This document shows positions 9,241-17,843 of a stretch of DNA of 64,000 nt, in pieces. Position 1 is the first letter of the stretch; the number at the start of each line of letters is the position of its first letter. Origin of the DNA: WTFY01 sp965220875 (GTDB lineage: Bacteria; Pseudomonadota; Gammaproteobacteria; UBA4575); the NCBI GenBank assembly GCA_965220875.1, contig OZ244849.1:1240001-1304000 (forward strand), written 5' to 3'. Under the pieces are notes generated by a model that was not told the DNA's origin, did not search any database, and was given only the letters and a program-made list of their open reading frames with translations. Position numbers and translations under genes: made by a program.

Positions 9241-10746
9241 ATGTGTGGAATTGCCGGAATTGTAGCCAATCGACAGGTCAATCAGGCCTTGTACAACTCC
9301 CTGCTGGTATTGCAGCACAGGGGCCAGGACGCGGCAGGCATTGTCACGTATGACCATGACAGGTTCTACCAGCGCAAGGCAAATGGCCTGGTGCGCGATG
9401 TCTTTCACAGCCGCCACATGGAGCGCCTGAAAGGCACCATGGGCATCGCACATGTACGCTACCCGACTGCCGGATCCTCGTCTTCGGCCGAAGCCCAGCC
9501 TCTTTACGTGAATTCGCCATTTGGCATTTCGCTGGGCCACAATGGGAACCTCGTGAATTCCGAGCAGTTGAAAAAGGAACTGTTTCGCGAGGATCGCCGT
9601 CATCTGAACACCGAGTCCGACTCGGAGATACTGCTGAACGTGCTGGCGCATGAACTGGCCAACCAGCAGACAATGCAACCCAGGCCGGAAGACATCTTCG
9701 CTGCGGTTCGAGGTGTACACAGGCGTTGTCGCGGTGCGTATGCGGTGGTGGCAATGATTGCTGACAGCGGGATTGTCGCCTTCCGCGATACCTACGGGAT
9801 CCGCCCGCTCGTGTATGGCGTGAGGGAATCACGGCACGGGATGGAATTCATGGTGGCCTCGGAAAGTGCCGCGCTGGATGCACTGGATTTCAGCCTGTTG
9901 CGTGACGTCTATCCCGGTGAAGCGGTATTCATCGACATGGGAGGCAAGATCTACACGCAGCAATGCTCGCAGGACAATCTGCATTCACCCTGCATATTCG
10001 AGTACGTCTACTTTGCCCGTCCCGACTCGGCAATCGAGGATATATTCGTGCAAAAGGCACGCATGCGCATGGGCCAGAGGCTTGCCAAGAAAATCGAACG
10101 GGAGTGGCCGGATCATGATATCGACGTGGTGATGCCGATACCGGACACGAGCCGCACGGCAGCCATCGAGATCGCGCATCTCCTGGATATCAAATACCGT
10201 GAAGGATTCATCAAGAACCGCTATATCGGCCGCACGTTCATCATGCCGGGCAATACCCTGCGGAAAAAGTCGGTACGGCAGAAGCTCAACCCCATCCGGC
10301 TGGAGTTCAACCGCAAGAATGTCCTGCTGATCGACGATTCCATCGTGCGGGGCACCACGTCACGTGAGATTGTGCAGATGGCGCGCGATGCCGGGGCAAG
10401 GAAAGTGTATTTTGCATCCGCATCTCCCCCGATACGCCATCAGAATATCTACGGCATAGACATGCCGGTCAGGAATGAACTGATTGCTTTCAACAGGGAT
10501 GTCGGGGAAATTGAACGGGAAATCAGTGCCGACCGCCTGTTCTACCAGGATCTGGATGACCTGGTTGAGGCGGTGCGCAAGGGGAACTCGACACTGGAGA
10601 AATTTGACACCTCCATGTTTGACGGGGATTACATCACGGGTGTTGAAGACGGTTATTTTGAAAGCCTGGAGACGCTGCGCAACGACCGGTCCAGGCAGGA
10701 ACGTGAAAAGGAATACACCAGCATCGACCTGCATGACAGCGGTTAG
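9241..10746 (+). CDS. purF: Amidophosphoribosyltransferase
   Basis: PurF makes phosphoribosylamine from PRPP and glutamine, the committed step of purine synthesis. The product is 501 residues. I chose the ATG at 9241 because removal of Met exposes Cys2 (MCGIAGI), the N-terminal nucleophile of the glutaminase domain. The frame extends upstream to 9139 but would bury that cysteine. The PRPP-binding loop VLLIDDSIVRGTTS is near residues 361-374. No Fe-S ligand set of the Bacillus-type enzyme is obvious, so this fits the proteobacterial form without a propeptide. Confidence 0.96.
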   Translation: MCGIAGIVANRQVNQALYNSLLVLQHRGQDAAGIVTYDHDRFYQRKANGLVRDVFHSRHMERLKGTMGIAHVRYPTAGSSSSAEAQPLYVNSPFGISLGHNGNLVNSEQLKKELFREDRRHLNTESDSEILLNVLAHELANQQTMQPRPEDIFAAVRGVHRRCRGAYAVVAMIADSGIVAFRDTYGIRPLVYGVRESRHGMEFMVASESAALDALDFSLLRDVYPGEAVFIDMGGKIYTQQCSQDNLHSPCIFEYVYFARPDSAIEDIFVQKARMRMGQRLAKKIEREWPDHDIDVVMPIPDTSRTAAIEIAHLLDIKYREGFIKNRYIGRTFIMPGNTLRKKSVRQKLNPIRLEFNRKNVLLIDDSIVRGTTSREIVQMARDAGARKVYFASASPPIRHQNIYGIDMPVRNELIAFNRDVGEIEREISADRLFYQDLDDLVEAVRKGNSTLEKFDTSMFDGDYITGVEDGYFESLETLRNDRSRQEREKEYTSIDLHDSG

Positions 10747-10762
10747 CGAGGGCTGCTGACCC

Positions 10763-11320
10763 ATGCAAGTCCAGGAAGCGACCGGGCGAGCGTTCGAACT
10801 CTATGCCCGTGCCTGCCGGCAATACCCGCAGTATGCAGGATATCCCGCAGCCGTGGTGTGCATGGATCGTCAGGTGCTGTACGTCTTCTCGCAGGGGGCG
10901 TGTACCGGAAGCTATCCTGTTTCCACTTCCAGGCATGGTGCGGGGGAGAGGGAAAATTCATACAAGACGCCTCGCGGGGTGCATTGCGTAGCGGAAAAAA
11001 TCGGTGCGGATGCCTGCCTCGGTGAAATCCTTGAAGCAAGAAAGCGAACGAACGTCATCGCTGAAATCGAGGCGGGGAAAACCAGCACACGGAAAGACTG
11101 GATCACGTCAAGGGTGCTCTGGCTGTCAGGCCTTGAAGAGGGTGTTAACCAGGGTGAAGGCGTCGACAGCCATGCGCGTTATATCTACATACATGGCACC
11201 CACGAGGAAGGCCTGGTCGGACAGCCTGCTTCGGCAGGGTGCATCCGGATGCGGAACCGGGACGTGATGGATCTCTTCGATTGTCTCCAGGTCTCGTCAC
11301 TGGTTGTCATCAGCGAATAG
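10763..11320 (+). CDS. L,D-transpeptidase catalytic domain (YkuD family)
   Basis: YkuD-family enzymes form 3-3 peptidoglycan crosslinks or attach lipoproteins through a cysteine nucleophile. The 185-residue product has the diagnostic HGTHEEG (His144) and SAGCIRMRN (Cys160) motifs. It lacks an evident signal peptide and has no LysM or peptidoglycan-binding domain, which is unusual for a periplasmic enzyme. It starts 16 bases after purF and ends 3 bases before the ferritin-like gene, so it probably belongs to the same transcript. Confidence 0.88.
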   Translation: MQVQEATGRAFELYARACRQYPQYAGYPAAVVCMDRQVLYVFSQGACTGSYPVSTSRHGAGERENSYKTPRGVHCVAEKIGADACLGEILEARKRTNVIAEIEAGKTSTRKDWITSRVLWLSGLEEGVNQGEGVDSHARYIYIHGTHEEGLVGQPASAGCIRMRNRDVMDLFDCLQVSSLVVISE

Positions 11321-11323
11321 TCT

Positions 11324-12142
11324 GTGGCCGTACGGATTCCGTCTCCCGATACCTCGGTCTTCCAGGCTGCCTACGCGTGTCTCGGGTACTGCAGTCCGGA
11401 GGAAAAGTGCGACGCGGTGTTTTGTCTTGCCGAGGCGATGGACAGGGACCGGCTCGGGTTCGTTCCGACTTCCGTAGTCAGGAGGGTGGAATCCCCCGGC
11501 TGTCCTCCAAGGCCCCGGCTGGTACTCCCGAAATACCTGCCACGCAGAAGCCTGGTGACGGAACACGGGCGGGCAGCCTTTGTGCATGCCATTGCACATA
11601 TCGAATTCAATGCCATCAATCTGGCGCTGGATGCCCTGTACAGGTTCCAGGACATGCCCGGAAGTTACTATTTGGACTGGGCATCCGTTGCGGCGGAAGA
11701 AGCGCGGCATTTCCTGATGGTGCGTGAGCGCCTGCAGCAGCTTGGCTACGACTACGGCGATTTTGATGCCCACAATGGCCTGTGGGAGATGGCCGTCAGG
11801 ACCAGTGACAGCGTGATCGCGCGCATGGCCCTTGTGCCCCGGGTACTCGAGGCGCGGGGCCTGGATGTGACTCCGGCCATGATTCGCAAACTGCAGTTTC
11901 ACGGGGACACGAAAACTGCCGATATCCTTGCGGTCATTCTTGAAGAGGAAATCAGGCATGTGGCCATAGGGTCGCGCTGGTACAGGCATGCCTGCACCCG
12001 GCAGAACCTGCACCCGGACAGGATCTTTCCCTCTCTCGTGGCGAAGTACTACTCCGGCAGGCTGCAAAAACCGTTTCACCTGGAAGCCCGGCGCAGGGCA
12101 GGCTTTTCGGAATCCGAGCTGCGGGCGCTCGAGGACGTCTAG
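11324..12142 (+). CDS. Ferritin-like DUF455 family protein
   Basis: This 272-residue all-helical protein belongs to the DUF455 group of ferritin-like proteins, related in fold to the tRNA hydroxylase MiaE. Carboxylate and histidine ligand motifs typical of a di-iron site are visible: AHIEFNAINLALD, AAEEARHF and EEEIRHVAIG. The start is a GTG three bases after the preceding stop, so the two genes are tightly coupled. Its reaction is not established to my knowledge. The 3' end overlaps that of lpxH by four bases in a convergent arrangement. Confidence 0.85.
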   Translation: MAVRIPSPDTSVFQAAYACLGYCSPEEKCDAVFCLAEAMDRDRLGFVPTSVVRRVESPGCPPRPRLVLPKYLPRRSLVTEHGRAAFVHAIAHIEFNAINLALDALYRFQDMPGSYYLDWASVAAEEARHFLMVRERLQQLGYDYGDFDAHNGLWEMAVRTSDSVIARMALVPRVLEARGLDVTPAMIRKLQFHGDTKTADILAVILEEEIRHVAIGSRWYRHACTRQNLHPDRIFPSLVAKYYSGRLQKPFHLEARRRAGFSESELRALEDV

Positions 12143-12861
12143 GTACGCAGGGTTTCCAGGGACCTGCCGCCCGGTGTGCATTTCAGCACACTGCCATGCT
12201 CATACCAGTCACCCAGTACGATGCGCTGGCATGCCTCGCCACGGATGGTGAAATCGTGGACAGCCGGGCGATGAGTATGCCCATGGATCAGGATCTTCAC
12301 TCCGTGTTTCAGCATTGCGTGGCGCACGGCCTGCGGGTTGACGTCCATGATTTCGGGCAGCTTGCCTTGTACGGCCTGCATGCTCTTGTCCCGCAGACCT
12401 TGTGCAATTCTCAAACGCTGCCTGAGACTCAGCATCAATACCGCCTTCCTGACCCATTTGTTTCGTACTCTGGAGCGGTACTTCTGATAGGCGATGTCAT
12501 CGGTACACAGCGTGTCGCCGTGCATGATCAGTGCGGGCTGCCCGTACAGGTCCACGACGGTTTCTTCCTGCAGGATCTGGCAGCGGGTCTTGCGTTCGAA
12601 AACCTCGCCGACGAGAAAATCCCTGTTTCCGTGGATAAAGTAGACCGGGACGCCGGCAAGACTCAGTTGCCGGATCGATTCGATGACGGGCCCGAGTCCC
12701 GTGGCCGGGTCATCGTCACCTATCCAGTACTCGAACAGGTCTCCGAGTATGTACAGCGCGTCGGTGCCCTCAAGCCCTTCGAGAAAACGGCAAAAAGCCG
12801 TAATGATGTGAGGTCTTGCTGCGTCCAGGTGCAGGTCGGAAACAAACAGGGTCTGCGCCAT
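12139..12861 (-). CDS. lpxH: UDP-2,3-diacylglucosamine diphosphatase
   Basis: LpxH releases UMP from UDP-2,3-diacylglucosamine to give lipid X in lipid A synthesis. The product is 240 residues, typical of LpxH. Calcineurin-like metal motifs are present in order: SDLHLD, GDLFEYWIGDD, HGNRDFLVG, MHGDTLCTDD and HGHTHRP. Its presence indicates a lipopolysaccharide-bearing outer membrane. It follows the cyclophilin gene on the same strand with a 10-base gap, a pairing seen in other Gammaproteobacteria. Confidence 0.95.
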   Translation of the reverse strand: MAQTLFVSDLHLDAARPHIITAFCRFLEGLEGTDALYILGDLFEYWIGDDDPATGLGPVIESIRQLSLAGVPVYFIHGNRDFLVGEVFERKTRCQILQEETVVDLYGQPALIMHGDTLCTDDIAYQKYRSRVRNKWVRKAVLMLSLRQRLRIAQGLRDKSMQAVQGKLPEIMDVNPQAVRHAMLKHGVKILIHGHTHRPAVHDFTIRGEACQRIVLGDWYEHGSVLKCTPGGRSLETLRT

Positions 12862-12871
12862 GCCTTGACGA

Positions 12872-13450
12872 TCAATCGATAACCGATACCTTTTCGATCA
12901 CGACGGATTCTACCGGCACGTCGTCAAAGGGCCCCCGGGATGCCGTGGACACGCCTTTGATGGCATTCACGACGTCCATGCCTTCCGTCACCCGGCCGAA
13001 CACGGCATAGCCCCAGCCCTGGGCGTTCTTGCCGGAAAAGTTCAGGAACGTGTTGTCCTTGACGTTGATGAAAAACTGCGCGGTGGCCGAGTGCGGGTCG
13101 CTGGTACGTGCCATGGCAATCGTGCCCGTGTCGTTGCTCAGCCCGTTATCTGCCTCGTTTTGAACGGGAGCATGGGTCGGCTTCTGTTTCATGTCCTCCG
13201 TGAAGCCGCCGCCCTGGATCATGAAGTTCGAGATCACCCGGTGGAAAATGGTACCGTCATAAAACCCTTCCTTGGCATAGGCAAGGAAATTGGCAACGGT
13301 TGCGGGAGCTTTCCCGGCATCCAGTTCAAGAACGATGGAACCCATGCTGGTTTCCATTTCTACGCTGGTGGTTTCGGCTTGTACGCTAGAAGCAGTCATG
13401 ATAATTGTCATGAATACAAACAGGAATAACTTCTTGTGGCTTGCATTCAT
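12872..13450 (-). CDS. ppiA: Periplasmic cyclophilin-type peptidyl-prolyl isomerase
   Basis: This cyclophilin speeds cis-trans isomerisation of proline bonds in exported proteins. The 192-residue product has a cleavable signal peptide (about 1-25, ending SSVQAE) and then the cyclophilin fold. Recognisable motifs are FYDGTIFHRVISNFMIQGGG, TGTIAMARTSDPHSATAQFF and YAVFGRVTEGMDVV. I chose the ATG at 13450. A start 12 bases upstream is possible. The signal peptide suggests the PpiA form, though small cytoplasmic PpiB is the closest paralogue. Confidence 0.9.
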   Translation of the reverse strand: MNASHKKLFLFVFMTIIMTASSVQAETTSVEMETSMGSIVLELDAGKAPATVANFLAYAKEGFYDGTIFHRVISNFMIQGGGFTEDMKQKPTHAPVQNEADNGLSNDTGTIAMARTSDPHSATAQFFINVKDNTFLNFSGKNAQGWGYAVFGRVTEGMDVVNAIKGVSTASRGPFDDVPVESVVIEKVSVID

Positions 13451-13733
13451 ACTTGTCTCCACGATTTTTGATGGTGAATGAGGGGTTTCGGCAGTCTCCG
13501 CAGCAGGCTGTGTCAGTTATTCCGGTTGTCGTTGAGGAATGCGGTCAGCACCGTGGTATGGGCCAGTCCGGGCTGCTGGGCGACGGGCTGTCTGCATGCT
13601 GGCACGATCATACTGCATTAAGGTGTTGCATACCAGTTGTGAGTGGCGCAGATTGCAACCGGGAAGCCCCGGGCTCCTGATTCCCGCCGGACGGCCCATC
13701 ACATTCAGGGAGTGGTTCACGGGGCCGAAGGGT

Positions 13734-14036
13734 TCAGATCAGCATCTTGAGCCTGGCTGCAATGGACAGGTCACCCTCGACTTTGATCTTGCCGGATGCC
13801 ATCGCCATGAACGGCTTGATTTCCCTGCGCCGCAGTTTCAGACAGGTCTCCATCGACATGCGGACACAACAGTCCGCCTCGACGGTCTCGCCCGATGCGA
13901 GTGAAACGACGTTCTTTTCGCCGGTTCCGTCTATCAGCATGCTTTCATCATCAAGGTGGAGGATCAGTGTCTTTCCAAGGGGCGCCAGGGCACGGGTCTT
14001 TTGCGACATTTCGTCTCGAATGTCTTCGATGGTCAT
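13734..14036 (-). CDS. SCP2 sterol-binding domain protein
   Basis: This 100-residue protein is a stand-alone SCP2-type lipid-binding domain. The C-terminal half carries the family pattern: DCCVRMSMETCLKL followed by MASGKIKVEGDL. Such proteins bind acyl chains or other hydrophobic ligands, and UbiJ/UbiT relatives help ubiquinone synthesis, but this copy lacks features that tie it to either. I chose the ATG at 14036 over the longer frame to 14090. About 280 bases without a gene separate it from ppiA. Confidence 0.8.
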   Translation of the reverse strand: MTIEDIRDEMSQKTRALAPLGKTLILHLDDESMLIDGTGEKNVVSLASGETVEADCCVRMSMETCLKLRRREIKPFMAMASGKIKVEGDLSIAARLKMLI

Positions 14037-14235
14037 GAGGGGTTCTATCCGTATTGATGGGCCCGAGTCTAAAGGGCAAAGTTCAGGCAATCAACAATTT
14101 GTACGGACGGTCATGGTGCACATGCATGGCAAGCCTGCCATCAAAAACGGGAGGGCATGATCGAGCGGTACATTTGTTCCATGCAGAAAGGTACAATACC
14201 GCAGTCTGGATTTGTAAACCAAGAAGGAGAATGTA

Positions 14236-14613
14236 GTGGCAACGATAGCCCTGACCAAGGATAACTTTAATGAAACGATAGAAAACAATGACACGGTGAT
14301 CATCGACTTCTGGGCATCCTGGTGCGGGCCGTGCAAGTCGTTTGCTCCCACTTTTGACACCGCTTCGGACAATCACAGTGAAATCGTGTTTGGCAAGGTC
14401 GATACCGAGTCACAACAGGAACTGGCCCAGGCCTGCAACATCCGGTCGATCCCTACACTGATGATCTTTCGCGAGAAAATCCTGCTGTACTCGCAGGCGG
14501 GCGCACTGTCTCCTTCGCAACTGGAAGACATCATCGGCAAGGCCAAGGACCTGGACATGGACCAGGTACGCGAGGACATCAGGAAGAAGGAATCAGAATC
14601 CCAGCCACAGTGA
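14236..14613 (+). CDS. Thioredoxin
   Basis: This is a cytoplasmic thiol-disulfide oxidoreductase. The product is 125 residues, slightly longer than E. coli thioredoxin because of a charged C-terminal tail rich in Lys, Glu and Gln. The WCGPC active site is at Cys30 and Cys33, and the cis-proline loop is RSIPTLMIF. It has a GTG start behind a strong AAGGAG ribosome-binding site. It resembles the TrxA-like proteins with a tail found beside SCP2 genes in Gammaproteobacteria. No thioredoxin reductase is nearby. Confidence 0.92.
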   Translation: MATIALTKDNFNETIENNDTVIIDFWASWCGPCKSFAPTFDTASDNHSEIVFGKVDTESQQELAQACNIRSIPTLMIFREKILLYSQAGALSPSQLEDIIGKAKDLDMDQVREDIRKKESESQPQ

Positions 14614-14740
14614 GGGTTGCGGGCATGGCGGTGCCTGGGGAGTGGCCCGGTTCCGGTATTTGAAGGCCGTGTTGCGGTTTAACTTGACGGACAGGCTTGT
14701 CAGCGTGCAAAACAGCTTGATCATTCCGGGACTGCGTGGC

Positions 14741-15604
14741 ATGAGAAGGTTCCATTTCATCCTGGCGGTGCTGGTGCTCGCCTGTTTTCCGGTCTTGACT
14801 GCCGGCACGGGACTGCACAACAGTTCCAGGACGTTTACCCCGCCTTCGGAGATGCAAAGAGCCGACTGGAATGATCCGGCCGAGATGGAGAGAGTATGGC
14901 AGGCAGCGCTGGTCCGGCTTCCGATGCCGGATGGGGAGATTCTCTCGACCACGGTCGGGGAGCTGCACACTCTGGAACTGGACAGTCACCCGGTGCTTCC
15001 GACCGTGGTCTATCTGCACGGTTGTTCGGGCATATGGGCAGGGACCTACAGGAGAATGGATTTGCTTGCTGCCAACGGCTACGCGGTCATCGCACCGCCG
15101 AGCCTGGCAAGGAAGAAATACCCCAAGTCCTGTGAGCCGGAAAAATTTGTCGGCGGTTTGTACCGGGGCACGTTGAAGATCCGTCAGTTCGATGCGGGAT
15201 ATGCCATCAGGCAGGCAAAGCGGGTGCCATGGGTGGATGCGGACCGCATGTACCTGATGGGCCTGAGTGAAGGTGGAATTACCGCTGCAACGTTTCGTGA
15301 TGATTCCGGGGACACCTCCGTGCGGGCACGCATCGTGGAGGGCTGGACCTGCAATGCCAGCTGGAGAGAATACCGGGGCATCCGTGCGCCTGAAGGGGAG
15401 GCGGTGCTTACCCTGCTGGCTGCCAACGACCCCTGGTTTCAAAACCCCTATACGAGAGGCAAATGCAACCGCTTCGTGAACCGGCGCAATGACGGAAGCA
15501 AGTCGGTTGTCTATACAGAGGGGGATTTGAAAGACAGGCATGAGCTGCTGGAGGACAAGGCCGTGCAGGCCGAGGTACTGGAATTCCTGGATGCGCACCG
15601 GTGA
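14741..15604 (+). CDS. Exported alpha/beta hydrolase of the dienelactone hydrolase type
   Basis: This is a predicted periplasmic serine or dienelactone-type hydrolase of about 287 residues. A signal peptide covers roughly residues 1-22 when the ATG at 14741 is used; the open frame reaches upstream to 14642. The alpha/beta fold is marked by VVYLHGCSGIWAG (oxyanion region) and LMGLSEGGITA, where the serine is the likely nucleophile. The C-terminal histidine is probably the one in LKDRHELLED. The substrate is unknown. Confidence 0.75.
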   Translation: MRRFHFILAVLVLACFPVLTAGTGLHNSSRTFTPPSEMQRADWNDPAEMERVWQAALVRLPMPDGEILSTTVGELHTLELDSHPVLPTVVYLHGCSGIWAGTYRRMDLLAANGYAVIAPPSLARKKYPKSCEPEKFVGGLYRGTLKIRQFDAGYAIRQAKRVPWVDADRMYLMGLSEGGITAATFRDDSGDTSVRARIVEGWTCNASWREYRGIRAPEGEAVLTLLAANDPWFQNPYTRGKCNRFVNRRNDGSKSVVYTEGDLKDRHELLEDKAVQAEVLEFLDAHR

Positions 15605-15682
15605 CCTGCCGGCGGCAGGGCGCCGACACGTTGGAGCGGCGGCTGTGACGAGTGCCGTGCGGCCGGGTGCTCGAAAGCGCCG

Positions 15683-16972
15683 TCAGGCGCCCTGCAGTTT
15701 CTGAAAGGCCGCGGCGGCCAGCGCGATGGTCTTTTCGATGTCCTCGAGACCGTGGGCACCCGAGATGAAGCCCGCTTCATACGGTGAGGGGGCAAGATAC
15801 ACCCCCAGTTCGAGCATCGTGTGAAAGAACTGGTTGAAATGCTGCATGTTGCAGGACGCTGCTTGGGAAAATGTCGAGATGGACTGCTCCTCGGTAAAGA
15901 ACAGTCCAAACATGCCGCATACATGATTCGTGGCAAGAGGAATGCGGCTGCTTTTTGCCGCATTTGCAATCCCGTCCACAAGCAGAAAGGTATGCTCGCC
16001 GAGCCGGTCGTGAAAGCCCGGCTGTGAAATCAGGTCCAGGGTGGCCAGCCCGGCCGTCATGGCAACCGGATTTCCGGACAACGTGCCTGCCTGGTATACC
16101 GGCCCATCAGGAGCGAGCCGGTCCATGAATGTCCTCTTTCCGCCCAATGCGCCCACCGGCATTCCGCCGCCCAGGATTTTCCCGAGCGTGGTCAGGTCCG
16201 GTTCCACCCCGTAGAGCTGTTGCGCCCCACCGGGGGCCACGCGGAAACCCGTCATGACTTCGTCGAATATCAGGAGCGCCCCGTATTCGGAGCAAAGCCG
16301 GCGAAGGCCCTGCAAGAAACCGTCGGCCGGCAGGATACAGTTCATGTTTCCCGCAACCGGTTCAACGATCACGCATGCGATGTCTTCACCCGCTTCTGCA
16401 AAGGCCTGCTCCACTTCCCCGAGCCTGTTGTAACCGAGGACGACAGTGTGCCCGGCGAGTTCGGGCACGACTCCTGAGGAGCTGGGCACACCCAGTGTCA
16501 GTGCGCCGGAGCCGGCCTTTACCAGCAATGAGTCACTGTGGCCGTGATAGCAGCCTTCAAACTTGACGATCCTGTCCCGGCCCGTGTACCCGCGTGCCAG
16601 GCGGATTGCGGTCATGGTCGCTTCGGTCCCGGAATTGACCATGCGGACCCGCTCCACGGATCCAACCATCTCGCACACCTTTCTTGCCAGTTCGGTTTCT
16701 ATTTCAGTCGGCGCACCAAAGCTCAGTCCTTGCTTGACAACCCGCCGGACGGCTTCGATCACCTCCGGGTGGGAATGGCCCAGGATCATGGGGCCCCAGG
16801 ACCCGACGTAGTCGATGTATTCCCGGTTCAGGATGTCATAGACATGGGCTCCGCTCGCACGCTTGACAAACACCGGCAAGCCTCCGACGGATCCGAATGC
16901 GCGCACAGGGGAGTTCACGCCACCGGGTATGTATTTGCGGGCCTCGTCAAAGGCCTGTTTCATGGTCGTCAT
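15683..16972 (-). CDS. hemL: Glutamate-1-semialdehyde 2,1-aminomutase
   Basis: HemL converts glutamate-1-semialdehyde to 5-aminolevulinate in the C5 route to haem and sirohaem. The product is 429 residues. Signature text includes NSPVRAFGSVGG at the N-terminus, NSGTEATMTAIRLARG, FDEVMTGFRV, and the PLP lysine in TTLGKILGGGMPVGA (about residue 265-270). The thiE gene lies 46 bases upstream on the same strand, so the two are probably co-transcribed. Confidence 0.97.
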   Translation of the reverse strand: MTTMKQAFDEARKYIPGGVNSPVRAFGSVGGLPVFVKRASGAHVYDILNREYIDYVGSWGPMILGHSHPEVIEAVRRVVKQGLSFGAPTEIETELARKVCEMVGSVERVRMVNSGTEATMTAIRLARGYTGRDRIVKFEGCYHGHSDSLLVKAGSGALTLGVPSSSGVVPELAGHTVVLGYNRLGEVEQAFAEAGEDIACVIVEPVAGNMNCILPADGFLQGLRRLCSEYGALLIFDEVMTGFRVAPGGAQQLYGVEPDLTTLGKILGGGMPVGALGGKRTFMDRLAPDGPVYQAGTLSGNPVAMTAGLATLDLISQPGFHDRLGEHTFLLVDGIANAAKSSRIPLATNHVCGMFGLFFTEEQSISTFSQAASCNMQHFNQFFHTMLELGVYLAPSPYEAGFISGAHGLEDIEKTIALAAAAFQKLQGA

Positions 16973-17018
16973 GGCAGTCCAGGTACTGGGAACGTATGCC
17001 CGGGGATCGTAACCTGTT

Positions 17019-17651
17019 TCAGGTGTCCGTACAAAAGGGCTGCAGCCGTGCCAGGAAATCCTGCACGGACTGAGCCGGTGAGGGCGTGCCGAAAATTCCG
17101 CTGATCACGGCGACCATGTCGACGCCGGCATGAAGCAGCGGCATGACGTTGTCGTGTGTGATTCCGCCGATCGCGCATACCGGGACGCTGGTTTCCCTTT
17201 TGGCACGGGTAATCAGGCTGATGTCGGCAAGCGGGGCGTCCGGTTTGGTGGGGGAGGGATGGAAGCTTCCGAATGCGATGTACGTGGCACCCTCTGAGAC
17301 GGCCCGGGTGGCGCAGGCGTATTCGTTGTTACAGGACGCGCCGATGATTTTCCCTTTGTCCAGGTACGCGCGGGCTTCAGGGATTCCGCAGTCACTTTTC
17401 CCCAGGTGTACGCCGTCCGCCCGGACGGTCCGGCTGAGCTCGATGTCGTCATTGATGATCAGCAGGCTCCGGTGCTTGTCCGTCAGTGACCTCAGCTCGT
17501 GGCCTATGGCCGCACGGGTTTCGCGGTCATTGACTTTGTCCCGGTACTGGATGATTCTTGCACCTGCGGATAACACCGTATCGACGCTATCCAGAAAATC
17601 CGGTGCATGGATGCATTGCATGTCTGCAATCACATATAGGCCCTTTAACAT
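17019..17651 (-). CDS. thiE: Thiamine-phosphate synthase
   Basis: ThiE couples HMP pyrophosphate with the thiazole phosphate to give thiamine phosphate. The 210-residue TIM barrel shows IIQYRDK, LLIINDDIELS, DGVHLGKSD and the C-terminal CAIGGITHDNVMPLLHAG phosphate-binding region. It lies upstream of hemL in an operon. In related bacteria thiD is immediately adjacent, but here an RND exporter gene on the opposite strand separates thiE from thiD. No TPP riboswitch could be recognised upstream. Confidence 0.95.
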   Translation of the reverse strand: MLKGLYVIADMQCIHAPDFLDSVDTVLSAGARIIQYRDKVNDRETRAAIGHELRSLTDKHRSLLIINDDIELSRTVRADGVHLGKSDCGIPEARAYLDKGKIIGASCNNEYACATRAVSEGATYIAFGSFHPSPTKPDAPLADISLITRAKRETSVPVCAIGGITHDNVMPLLHAGVDMVAVISGIFGTPSPAQSVQDFLARLQPFCTDT

Positions 17652-17843
17652 GTGCGCCCCGCATCATTTTCGAGGATTCTACGCCCGGGGACCCGCAAGT
17701 AAAACACCGGACCGTCATTCGTTACCTGGAGCTGGCTGCCGGGCATGCCGGTTCACGGGCATTCAAAGTATCTCCATTGAGGCTTAACATGTACAGGTAC
17801 GTGTTCCACGAGAGATATCCTTGAGACGAACCGGGTACCGCGA

